This document shows, piece by piece, positions 9,410 through 16,647 of a DNA stretch of 41,590 nt. The notes below the pieces were generated by a model. It was given only the letters and a program-made list of their open reading frames with translations, ran no database searches and was not told the DNA's origin. The translations under genes were made by a program, and so were the position numbers. This DNA comes from Bradyrhizobium sp. Ai1a-2 (GTDB lineage Bacteria; Pseudomonadota; Alphaproteobacteria; Rhizobiales; Xanthobacteraceae). The stretch is taken from positions 1 through 41,590 of the forward strand of contig NZ_AUEZ01000071.1 of assembly GCF_000426245.1 (NCBI RefSeq). Direction: 5' to 3'. Positions within the stretch are counted from its first letter, which is position 1, and the number at the start of each line of letters is the position of its first letter.

Positions 9410-9437
9410 GAAGCGGAACGCTTCGAATTGTTTGAAG
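9410..9437. promoter_or_regulatory. overlapping inverted repeats upstream of the efflux operon
   Basis: Two short palindromes overlap 32-59 bases upstream of the membrane-fusion gene start at 9378: GAAGCG-GAA-CGCTTC (9410-9424, perfect) and CTTCGAA-TTG-TTTGAAG (9421-9437, one mismatch). Their place fits a repressor operator for the efflux operon, although no TetR- or MarR-type gene is adjacent. The function is inferred. Confidence 0.3.
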
Positions 9438-9443
9438 TCTATT

Positions 9444-9481
9444 GCTAAAACAAATGCGTCCCGCAGGGGTGCGAGACGCAT
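9444..9481 (-). terminator. rho-independent terminator of the OmpA-family gene
   Basis: On the minus strand a 12-base stem (ATGCGTCTCGCA pairing with TGCGGGACGCAT, one G-U pair) with a CCCC loop is followed by TTGTTTTAGC. It lies 48 bases past the stop of the OmpA-family gene and before the efflux promoter region, so it would separate the two leftward units. Confidence 0.75.
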
Positions 9482-9529
9482 CTTACTCTCAAAATATCAC
9501 GTGGCGCTACGCCGTTTACCCCGACGGAG

Positions 9530-10189
9530 CTACTTGGACGCAGTTGCCTTGTTTTCCATGTTCACGACCTGCACACGGCGGTTCACTTCCGCCAGCGGCT
9601 GGCCCGGATCCTTCAGCTTGCTCTTGCCGTAGCCGACGGTGACGAGGTCGGAACCATTGATGCCATATTTGTCGACGAGATAGCGCTTGATAGCCTCGGC
9701 GCGGCGCTCGGACAGGTCCTGGTTGAAAGCCTCGCCGCCGGCGGCGTCGGTGTGACCGGCTACGACGAAGGTCGAACCCTTCAAGTCCGCATTGGTCAGC
9801 GCGCGGCCCAGGGCCTGCACGGAGGGTAGCGACTTGGCGTTGATCTGGGCCGAGTTGTAATCGAAGTTGATTTCCAGATCGATCTTGGGCTTGTCCTGGA
9901 CGATGGTCGCGATCTCCTCGCGCTCGGCCGACGACAGCGAGCGGGTGGCGCGGCCGCGGATGGTCTGCACGAACTTGTCTTCGGCGGCGTTGGCGGCCGG
10001 TTCGACCTTCGGTCCGATCGACAGGCCGCGGGTCAACGGCTTCTTCTCGGGCGCCAGCGCCCTGAGGATCTGCTCTTCGGTGACGTTGTCGCCGGCCTGG
10101 GCGGCCACCATGCCTAGGGCAAGCGTGGCGCCGATCGTTGCAACCGAAAGCATCGCAGCAAGATTTTTCTTCGCAATGATGTCGAACAT
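9530..10189 (-). CDS. OmpA family outer-membrane/periplasmic protein
   Basis: A 219-residue exported protein. The N-terminus reads as a signal peptide with likely cleavage after AQA near residue 31. A short charged linker follows, then a C-terminal OmpA domain (about residues 105-215) with the peptidoglycan-binding pattern VAGHTDAAG, then N-Q-D-LSERRAEA, and NRRVQV near the end. Such proteins bind peptidoglycan and stabilise the envelope. There is no N-terminal beta-barrel and no lipobox Cys, so it is probably soluble periplasmic or peripherally held. The start at 10189 is chosen over an upstream in-frame start at 10237 because AGGGG lies 8 bases before it and the signal peptide then begins correctly. 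A terminator follows at 9444-9481. Confidence 0.9.
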   Translation of the reverse strand: MFDIIAKKNLAAMLSVATIGATLALGMVAAQAGDNVTEEQILRALAPEKKPLTRGLSIGPKVEPAANAAEDKFVQTIRGRATRSLSSAEREEIATIVQDKPKIDLEINFDYNSAQINAKSLPSVQALGRALTNADLKGSTFVVAGHTDAAGGEAFNQDLSERRAEAIKRYLVDKYGINGSDLVTVGYGKSKLKDPGQPLAEVNRRVQVVNMENKATASK

Positions 10190-10336
10190 TGTCAGCCCCT
10201 GTTGCGCTGTTCGCGTGGTTTCAAATCGATCTGCCAAATCGCTGCCGGTTGCTTGATCCCGGCTTATCTCAAATTTTTAGTCTAGCACGTCCGCCCGAGG
10301 TTCGAGGCCGGACGGAACTGCCCACCCAAATCATAG

Positions 10337-11821
10337 TCACTGCACGCCATAATCGGCGAATTCCTTGACGATGTTCGGGTCCATCGCCTTGGCGTTGGTA
10401 ATATCCAGATCCCCTTCCGCGATCGAGCCGTTACGCTTCTTGGCAAGACCGCGCCCATACAGGGAGGACGTCAATCTGGGGTTGAGCTTCAGCGCCGCAT
10501 CGAAATCGGCAATGGCGTTCTTGGCCTGCCCGCTCTTCAGATTCAGGAGGCCGCGGCTGTCGAGGGCGTCGACGAAATTCGGGCGCAGCCGCAGCGCCTC
10601 GTTGCAATCCTTCAGCGCGGCCTGCAGGTCGCCGACGACAGTGCGGGCCCAGCAGCGGTTGTTGTAGGCCTCGACATCCTTGGGGTTCAGTCGAAGCGAG
10701 TTGTTGAAGTCCTTGATGGCGAGCTCGTAGGCGCCCTTGCTGGCATAGACCTGGCCGCGGCGGTAAAGCGCTGCTGCGTCATCCGGATTGTCGTTGAGGC
10801 GGGCCGTCAGGGTCTTGATCGTCGGATCATCGGCCAACGCGTCGGCCGGCTTCGGGGTCGGCGTCGGCGATACGGCGATATCCGCCGGTCGCGGCATTGG
10901 CGGCGACGGTAATGGCAGCTGCGGCTCGGATGGCGGCGGCGCGGTGGCGGTTTGCGCCGGAGGCGCAGGCGGCGACGGTGGGGCAGGTGGCGCCGGCGGG
11001 GCAACCGCCGTCTGAGCCGGCGGTGGCGGCGGAGGCTCAGGCGGCGGTGGGCTCTGCGGCCGAGCCGCTGAACCCGGAATGAAAGAGAAATCCTCCGCGA
11101 GCGAAGACGATATCCACGGCACCTGCTCGCTGCGCGAGGCACGGGTGACACCGACGCGGGTGCGGTTCAGCGTCTCCTCCGCCATGAGGTCGGGGGTGCG
11201 GATCTCCTTGAGCAATTCCCGCACGAACAGGCTGTGGTCGCTGCCATTGTCCGAGATCACGGACGACAGCGCCGCCGAATACATCACCAGCGTTCCGTTC
11301 GGCGCGATCACGGGCGCAAGGCCGGCTGAAAAGCTTCGGAAGCGGCGCTCGAACGGGTTGCGCCTGGAAGCATCGATCAGGGCGATCTTGACGCCGGCGC
11401 CGCGGCTGTTGATCTCGCCGAGGACCGTCTCGAGGCTGAAACCGTCGCGGCGGACGTCGGCCTCGCTCCAGATCTGGGCGTCGATCGGGATCATGTAGCT
11501 CTGGCGGCTGGACTGGATCCCGTAACCCGAGAAGAACAACAGGACGACCGAGCCCGGCTTGATCTTGGTGTAGAGTCGATCGAAGGCGCGCCGCATTTGT
11601 TCGCCGGTTAGATTTTCCCCGACGTCAACGTTGAAACCGTCGCGCTTGAGCTCGTCGGCGACGTCGCGCGCGTCATTGATCGGCTCCTTCAGCGGCGCAT
11701 CCGCATCCGGATATTTGGCGTTGCCGATCACCAGAGCGAAACGGTCGCCCGCAGCGAAGGAGGGGGCGGTCGAAGCGATGGCGAAAATCAATGTGAGGAG
11801 TAAAGCAAAGCGGATGTTCAT
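10337..11821 (-). CDS. periplasmic caspase-fold (peptidase C14-like) protein with TPR repeats, catalytic dyad replaced
   Basis: A 494-residue protein with a signal peptide (cleavage near residue 24), a caspase/metacaspase p20-like domain (about 25-230), a Pro/Ala-rich linker of about 90 residues, and about four TPR repeats (about 335-480). The fold markers are clear: RFALVIGNAKY at the first strand, LLFFSGYGIQS where the catalytic His belongs, and ALIDASRRNPF where the catalytic Cys belongs. The His is Tyr100 and the Cys is Ser152, so classical cysteine protease activity is not expected. Tyr/Ser variants are known among bacterial metacaspase-like proteins, and their role is unclear. The TPRs suggest partner binding. 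It lies upstream of the OmpA-family gene on the same strand, with a 147-base gap that probably holds a separate promoter. Confidence 0.85.
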   Translation of the reverse strand: MNIRFALLLTLIFAIASTAPSFAAGDRFALVIGNAKYPDADAPLKEPINDARDVADELKRDGFNVDVGENLTGEQMRRAFDRLYTKIKPGSVVLLFFSGYGIQSSRQSYMIPIDAQIWSEADVRRDGFSLETVLGEINSRGAGVKIALIDASRRNPFERRFRSFSAGLAPVIAPNGTLVMYSAALSSVISDNGSDHSLFVRELLKEIRTPDLMAEETLNRTRVGVTRASRSEQVPWISSSLAEDFSFIPGSAARPQSPPPPEPPPPPPAQTAVAPPAPPAPPSPPAPPAQTATAPPPSEPQLPLPSPPMPRPADIAVSPTPTPKPADALADDPTIKTLTARLNDNPDDAAALYRRGQVYASKGAYELAIKDFNNSLRLNPKDVEAYNNRCWARTVVGDLQAALKDCNEALRLRPNFVDALDSRGLLNLKSGQAKNAIADFDAALKLNPRLTSSLYGRGLAKKRNGSIAEGDLDITNAKAMDPNIVKEFADYGVQ

Positions 11822-12186
11822 AATCGCGGCAGCCCAGCAAAAAAGACGCCGATCCCGGTCTGCGCCGCGGCGACCTTACTCTACGCAACCGGCATTATCA
11901 AACCGCGCCCATAGGCCGTCAACCACTTGCGCCGTCACCGTTAATTGCGACAATTAAGCGCGACGCGGCGGCTTCCTGCAGGGCAATAAGGCGCCTCTGT
12001 TCCGGCGGCAGCGCAGGTTCCGTCGACGCCGCGCGGACGACAATGTGAGGCCTTCTCACTGTGTCACACTCATTGGTTCGCGCGATCCTGTCATGCAGCC
12101 GCAGCGAGCCCGCAAGATTTGACCTTTGCGGATGACAATGGCTTGCTTGCCGCGCAAGAGGCCACCTAACGAGAAAAGCGAAACCA
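11822..12186. other. 365-base gap between divergent genes, no clear element
   Basis: This divergent gap must hold the promoters of the caspase-fold gene (leftward) and the lactonase-like gene (rightward). No convincing coding sequence, repeat or strong sigma-70 pair is seen. A TTGACC hexamer at about 12118 lacks a good partner. Confidence 0.5.
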
Positions 12187-12993
12187 ATGGGAAACGCCTA
12201 CGAGATCTATGCCCTGCGCTATGCGACGATGTCGCCGCGCACCCCGAACATGAACTTTCTTGCGCCCGATCCGCATGAGACCGCGGCGCAGGACCTCGAC
12301 TATTTCGTCTGGCTGATTCGGGGAGCTGGCCGCGACATCCTGGTCGACACCGGCTTCAACGCCGAGGAGGCCACGCTGCGCGCCCGTAAGCTGACGCTCA
12401 ACCCGGTCGATGCGCTCGATCGCTTTGGCGTTTCGGCGGCATCGATCCGGGACGTGATCGTCACCCATCTGCATTACGACCACGCCGGCAATCTCGACCG
12501 CTTCCCCAACGCGCGCTTCCATCTGCAGGAACGCGAGATGAGCTACGCGACCGGACGATGCATGTGCAATGGCATGCTGCGGCATCCGTTTTCGGTCGAG
12601 CATGTGACGCTGATGGTCCGCCACGTCTATGGCGAGCGCGTCACGTTCCACTCCGGAGATGGCGAGGTCGCGCCTGGAATCACCGTGCACCGCGTCGGCG
12701 GCCATTCCGACGGCCTGCAGGTGGTGCGGGTCGAGACCGCGCGCGGTCCGGTGGTGCTGGCATCGGATGCGGCGCATTACTACGCCAATCTGCAGAAGCG
12801 CAGTCCGTTTCCGATCGTCTACAACATCGGCGACATGGCGATCGGCTGGGAAACCGTCGAGCGGCTCGCCGGGCATCCCGATCGTTTCATCCCCGGGCAT
12901 GATCCGATCGTTGCCGAGATCTATCCGCGAGCGAGCGACAAGGTCGACGCGTATGCCCTGCATCTGGCGCCGTCGCGCTCGTTTGCGAAGTAG
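12187..12993 (+). CDS. metallo-beta-lactamase fold hydrolase, N-acyl-homoserine lactonase-like
   Basis: A 268-residue MBL-fold protein with a full dinuclear zinc site: THLHYDHAGN (His94, His96, Asp98, His99), GGHS (His173), ASDAAHYY (Asp194) and IPGHDP (His238). Length and layout fit the AiiA/AttM lactonase group, which opens the lactone ring of acyl-homoserine lactone signals; related members hydrolyse other lactones or esters. The start at 12187 is the first ATG with a full domain, with only a weak ribosome site. No LuxI/LuxR genes are in the window. It lies just before the homogentisate cluster, so action on an aromatic-pathway lactone is an alternative. The fold is certain; the substrate is not. 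Confidence 0.8.
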   Translation: MGNAYEIYALRYATMSPRTPNMNFLAPDPHETAAQDLDYFVWLIRGAGRDILVDTGFNAEEATLRARKLTLNPVDALDRFGVSAASIRDVIVTHLHYDHAGNLDRFPNARFHLQEREMSYATGRCMCNGMLRHPFSVEHVTLMVRHVYGERVTFHSGDGEVAPGITVHRVGGHSDGLQVVRVETARGPVVLASDAAHYYANLQKRSPFPIVYNIGDMAIGWETVERLAGHPDRFIPGHDPIVAEIYPRASDKVDAYALHLAPSRSFAK

Positions 12994-13048
12994 GTTCAGT
13001 AGCGGTGCTGACTTGCGAAGCATATCGATCCGCAGCAGCTAGTTCAGC

Positions 13049-13134
13049 CGTCATTGCGAGCGAAGCGAAGCAATCTATCGCTCCACGCGCGTGGAGGCAT
13101 GGATTGCTTCGTCGCTTCGCTCCTCGCAATGACG
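13049..13134. repeat. palindromic intergenic repeat, family A (copy 1)
   Basis: The left arm begins CGTCATTGCGAGCGAAGCG and the right arm ends TCGCTCCTCGCAATGACG. The centre contains a perfect CTCCACGC-GCGTGGAG hairpin (13081-13096). Two more copies of the same family lie at 19415-19498 and 34291-34368. This copy sits between the convergent lactonase-like and MarR genes. It resembles REP/BIME-like elements and may fold in RNA as a terminator or stabiliser. Confidence 0.85.
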
Positions 13135-13147
13135 GTGAGAGAAATCG

Positions 13148-13708
13148 CTAGTACGCTTGCTTGGCGTCCGCCTCGTCGCTGGTTTGCACCAGCTCGAGGC
13201 TGTGTTCGATCTTGCCGAGTAGTTTTCCGAGCTGCCGCTGCTCCTGCGGAGACAGGCATGAAAAAATCTCCTGCTCCCTGCGGAGCAGGCGCGGGATCAG
13301 TTCCTCGTACAGCACCTTGCCTTTGCGGGTGAGTTGCAGGCGGAATTCGCGGCGATCGTCGGCATTCTCGACGCGTTCGATGATCTGCTGCTCCATCAGT
13401 GCGGTGACGGCCCGGCTGATGGTGGACTTATGCGTCCGCGTGCAATCAGCGATATATTGTGCGCTGCAAGCATCGCGGCGGAAGCCGAGCGTTGCCAGCA
13501 CGCGCCACGAGGGGATGTCGAGCCCGTAGCGCGCCTGATACTCGGCGGAAAGCGCCGAGCTCACCTCTGCCGCCAATCGGTTCAGGCGGAACGGCATGAA
13601 GTGGAAGAGGTCGAGCCTTTTCTTGGCCGCCGCGTCCTCCTGCGGCGCGACCGAGTCCGGTTCGGATCGCGTCGCCGCCATGTCGCCGCTCGAAACCGAT
13701 TTCGTCAA
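13148..13708 (-). CDS. MarR family transcriptional regulator
   Basis: A 186-residue regulator of usual MarR layout. An N-terminal low-complexity tail of about 30 residues is followed by the dimerisation helix (FHFMPFRLNRLAAEVSSAL), the winged helix-turn-helix with THKSTISRAVTALMEQ as recognition helix, the wing DDRREFRLQLTRKGK, and a C-terminal dimerisation helix. The gene is divergent from the FAD monooxygenase/hmgA operon with a 118-base gap, so it is the likely local regulator of aromatic degradation. MarR-type regulators of homogentisate genes are known in alphaproteobacteria. The start at 13708 is TTG after GGAGG; an ATG at 13681 is a good alternative. The ligand may be an aromatic intermediate; this is inferred. 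Confidence 0.9.
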   Translation of the reverse strand: MTKSVSSGDMAATRSEPDSVAPQEDAAAKKRLDLFHFMPFRLNRLAAEVSSALSAEYQARYGLDIPSWRVLATLGFRRDACSAQYIADCTRTHKSTISRAVTALMEQQIIERVENADDRREFRLQLTRKGKVLYEELIPRLLRREQEIFSCLSPQEQRQLGKLLGKIEHSLELVQTSDEADAKQAY

Positions 13709-13726
13709 AATGCCTCCGGTGGGGAG

Positions 13727-13755
13727 TTGACGGCGGTGCCGTCAGGGGGTTTAAG
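13727..13755 (+). promoter_or_regulatory. candidate sigma-70 promoter of the homogentisate operon
   Basis: TTGACG (13727-13732) and TTTAAG (13750-13755) are separated by exactly 17 bases, about 70 bases before the FAD monooxygenase ATG. Downstream, TTGCACGTGAGAC (about 13760-13772) contains a CACGTG core and could be a MarR operator. The assignment is by eye. Confidence 0.4.
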
Positions 13756-13826
13756 ATCGTTGCACGTGAGACTAATTTAACAGGACCACGAGGAAGCGGC
13801 AAGGGTTAGAGCAAAGGCTAGAGCAG

Positions 13827-15440
13827 ATGGCGCAGGCCGAGACCCAGTTCGGCTACCGGAGGCATCCCGACCAGGACCGGGTCGCAGCCGACATGGCTGA
13901 ATATCCGGTCGTGGTGGTCGGCGCCGGCCCCGTGGGATTGTCGCTCGCGATCGATCTTGCCCAGCGCGGACAACCGGTGGTGCTGCTCGACGACGCCGAC
14001 CGGATCGGCGAAGGCTCGCGCGCGATCTGCTTCTCGAAGCGCTCGCTGGAATTCTGGGACCGCCTCGGCGTCGGCGACCGCATGGTCGAGAAGGGCGTGG
14101 TGTGGAGCGTCGGCAGGATTTTCCACGGCGACTCCCAGCTCTATCAGTTCAACCTGTTGCCGGAGGATGGTCACAAGCGACCGGCCTTCATCAACCTGCA
14201 GCAATTCTATGCCGAGGCCTATCTGGTCGATCGCGTGCGCGAGTTGCCTGCGATCGACCTGCGCTGGCGCAACAAGGTGGTTGCGCTGGAGAGCCGCAAC
14301 GATGGCGTGGCGCTGACGATCGAGACGCCGGAGGGCTCATACAGTATTCGCGCGGCCTTCGTGATCGCCTGCGATGGTGCGCGCTCGTCGCTGCGCAGGC
14401 TGGTCGGCGCGGAATTCTCCGGTCAGGTGTTCGAGGACCAGTTCCTGATCGCCGACGTCAGGATGACCGCGGCGTTCCCGACCGAGCGTTGGTTCTGGTT
14501 CGATCCGCCGTTCCATGCCGGGCGCTCGGCACTCCTGCACAAGCAGCCGGACGATGTCTGGCGGATCGATCTGCAGCTCCATCCGGATGCGGACCCGGTG
14601 CACGAAAAGAAGCCGGAGAATGTGAGGCCGCGGATCGCGCGCATGCTCGGCCACGACAAGTTCGAGTTCGAGTGGATCTCGCTCTACAAATTCCAGTGCC
14701 GGCGGATGGACAGGTTCATCCACGGCCGCGTGATCTTTGCCGGCGACGCCGCACATCAGGTCTCGCCCTTTGGCGCGCGCGGCGCCAATTCCGGGCTGGA
14801 GGATGCCGAGAACCTGTCGTGGAAACTCGACCGCGTGCTGCGCGGGCTTTCGCCGGAGTCGCTACTCGAGAGCTATCACATCGAGCGCAGCGCCGCGGCG
14901 GACGAGAACATCCGCGAATCCACCCGCTCCACCGATTTCATGGCGCCTGCCTCGCGGCAGGAGGCGCGGCTGCGCCAGGCGGTGCTGGCGCTGGCGAAGG
15001 AAACCGAGTTCGGCAAGCGGATGGTCAATGGCGGACGGTTGTCGGTGCCTTCAGTCTACGACACGCCGCTGTCGACGACGGATGGTGACGCATGGCGCGG
15101 CGGGCCGCGTCCCGGTGCCTCGATGCCGGACGCGCCGATTGCCGGGCGCAACGGCAATCCGCAGTTCCTGACCGACGCGTTCATCGGCGCAGGAATGCGG
15201 TTCACGCTGCTGGAGTTTGGTAACGGCGCCGCGGTGGATGTGCCCGATGGCGTGAATACGATCCGCATCGGTGGTGACGATGGTCTCGCCGATGCTGCCG
15301 GTCTCGTCGGCAAGCGTTACGATGCCGAACCCGGCACAGCCTATCTGCTGCGGCCCGACGGCTATGTCGCCGCACGCTTCCGTCGCCCGACACGGCCGCT
15401 CCTGGAGGCGGCGCTGGCGCGGGCGACAGGATTCAATTGA
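13827..15440 (+). CDS. FAD-dependent aromatic monooxygenase (class A flavoprotein hydroxylase)
   Basis: A 537-residue flavoprotein of the phenol/3-hydroxyphenylpropionate hydroxylase type. It has the dinucleotide-binding VVVVGAGPVGLSLAIDLA (about residues 26-43), the DG motif in ACDGARSSLRR and the FAD-binding GD motif in FAGDAAHQVSPFGARGANS. A C-terminal thioredoxin-like domain follows. The family hydroxylates an activated ring using NAD(P)H and oxygen. As first gene of the operon that ends with homogentisate dioxygenase and fumarylacetoacetase, it may make homogentisate or a similar diol from a hydroxyphenylacetate-like compound; that is inferred. The N-terminal FGYRRHPDQD segment before the Rossmann strand is kept because related enzymes carry a similar extension. 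It is followed 8 bases later by the DUF2783 gene. Confidence 0.9.
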   Translation: MAQAETQFGYRRHPDQDRVAADMAEYPVVVVGAGPVGLSLAIDLAQRGQPVVLLDDADRIGEGSRAICFSKRSLEFWDRLGVGDRMVEKGVVWSVGRIFHGDSQLYQFNLLPEDGHKRPAFINLQQFYAEAYLVDRVRELPAIDLRWRNKVVALESRNDGVALTIETPEGSYSIRAAFVIACDGARSSLRRLVGAEFSGQVFEDQFLIADVRMTAAFPTERWFWFDPPFHAGRSALLHKQPDDVWRIDLQLHPDADPVHEKKPENVRPRIARMLGHDKFEFEWISLYKFQCRRMDRFIHGRVIFAGDAAHQVSPFGARGANSGLEDAENLSWKLDRVLRGLSPESLLESYHIERSAAADENIRESTRSTDFMAPASRQEARLRQAVLALAKETEFGKRMVNGGRLSVPSVYDTPLSTTDGDAWRGGPRPGASMPDAPIAGRNGNPQFLTDAFIGAGMRFTLLEFGNGAAVDVPDGVNTIRIGGDDGLADAAGLVGKRYDAEPGTAYLLRPDGYVAARFRRPTRPLLEAALARATGFN

Positions 15441-15448
15441 GGTTTGTC

Positions 15449-15676
15449 ATGACGCTGTCGACCAGCTCGAACTTTGCCAAGCCGGACGACGCCTTCCGTG
15501 CCATCGTCGAGGCGCATCGCGGCCTGACGGATGCGCAGAGCGCCGATCTCGACGCGGCGCTGGTGCTCGTGCTCGCCAACCATATCGGCGACCTCGACGT
15601 GCTGCGCGAGGCGATCGCGCTCGCCAAGCGGCGGATGCTGGAGGCGAGCCAGCAGCAACAACAGCAACAACAATAG
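15449..15676 (+). CDS. DUF2783 small protein with polyglutamine tail
   Basis: A 75-residue protein matching DUF2783 as I know it: an acidic helical unit with AHRGLTDAQSADLDAALVL and then LANHIGDLDVLREAIALA. No enzymatic function is known for the family. The ATG at 15449 is preferred over a TTG at 15437. The GAGG of its ribosome site overlaps the stop codon of the monooxygenase gene, so the two are coupled. The protein ends in eight consecutive Gln encoded by mixed CAG/CAA codons (15650-15673), then TAG. It sits between the monooxygenase and MBL-fold genes and may be an accessory subunit of one of them; this is inferred from position only. Confidence 0.85.
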   Translation: MTLSTSSNFAKPDDAFRAIVEAHRGLTDAQSADLDAALVLVLANHIGDLDVLREAIALAKRRMLEASQQQQQQQQ

Positions 15677-15688
15677 CGAGGATACAAG

Positions 15689-16645
15689 ATGGCCAAAGGC
15701 TTTGCGTCCACCACGGATCTTTCGGAAAAGAAGATCACCTTCTCCGAGATCGGCACTGATCTCTATGCCTTCACCGCCGAGGGCGATCCAAACACCGACG
15801 TGATCGTCGGCGAGGACGGCTGTCTCGTGTTCGACGCGCAGGCGACGCCGGCGATGGCGAACAAGGTGATCGAGCGCGTACGCGCCGTGACCGACAAGCC
15901 GATCAAATACGTCGTGCTGTCGCATTACCATGCCGTGCGCGTGCTTGGGGCCTCCGCCTACAAGGCGCAAGGCATCGTCGCCTCGCAGGAGACCTATCGC
16001 CTGATCGAGGAACGCGGCCAGCAGGACTGGGATTCGGAGTACGGCCGCTTCCCGCGCCTGTTCCAGGACGCGCAGAGCATTCCCGGCCTGACTTGGCCGA
16101 CGCTGACCTTCGAGGGCGAGATGTCGATCTATCTCGGCAAACGCGAGGTGCGGCTGATGCAGCTTGGCGCCGGCCACACCTCCGGCGACATCGTCGCCTG
16201 GGTGCCCGATGCCGAGGTGATGTTCTCCGGTGATCTCATCGAATATCACTCGGCCTGCTATTGTGGCGATGCGCATCTCCGCGAATGGCCGATGACGCTG
16301 AACGAGATCCGCGCCTTCAATCCGAAAGCAATCGCGCCCGGACGCGGCGACGCGCTGAAAGGCCTTGCCACCGGGCGCGAGGCGATCGCGATGACGCGCG
16401 ATTTCGTCAACACGCTCTACGGCGCAGCCGAGGCGTCGGTGGCAAAAGGGCGCACGCTGAAGGAGACGATGGCGGCGACGCGCGAGGTGATGGATCCGAA
16501 ATTCTCGACCTTCGCGATCTACGAACACTGCCTGCCGTTCAACGTCTCGCGCGCCTATGACGAGGCGTCCGGGATCGACGATCCCGTGATCTGGACCGAC
16601 AAGCGCGACCGCGAAATGTGGGCCGCCCTGCAAGGAGGAGGATGA
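15689..16645 (+). CDS. metallo-beta-lactamase fold protein with incomplete metal site
   Basis: A 318-residue MBL-fold protein in the homogentisate operon. The normal HxHxDH motif reads SHYHAVRVLG: His79 and His81 are kept, but Asp83 and His84 are Val and Arg. His163 (GAGHTSGD) and Asp182 (MFSGDLIEYH) are present. The last ligand, usually in PGHG, is Arg219 (APGRGD). One metal site could thus form while the second has lost all three of its own ligands. Relatives include glyoxalase II-like and lactamase-type hydrolases; the substrate here is unknown. GAGG precedes the ATG. The stop overlaps an upstream ATG of hmgA (ATGA at 16642), so the genes are tightly coupled. Confidence 0.85.
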   Translation: MAKGFASTTDLSEKKITFSEIGTDLYAFTAEGDPNTDVIVGEDGCLVFDAQATPAMANKVIERVRAVTDKPIKYVVLSHYHAVRVLGASAYKAQGIVASQETYRLIEERGQQDWDSEYGRFPRLFQDAQSIPGLTWPTLTFEGEMSIYLGKREVRLMQLGAGHTSGDIVAWVPDAEVMFSGDLIEYHSACYCGDAHLREWPMTLNEIRAFNPKAIAPGRGDALKGLATGREAIAMTRDFVNTLYGAAEASVAKGRTLKETMAATREVMDPKFSTFAIYEHCLPFNVSRAYDEASGIDDPVIWTDKRDREMWAALQGGG

Positions 16646-16647
16646 CC

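Noticed and set aside
12187..12993. Quorum-quenching system
   Set aside because: Only a lactonase-like enzyme is present; no LuxI/LuxR genes or other signal genes lie nearby, so a system cannot be claimed.
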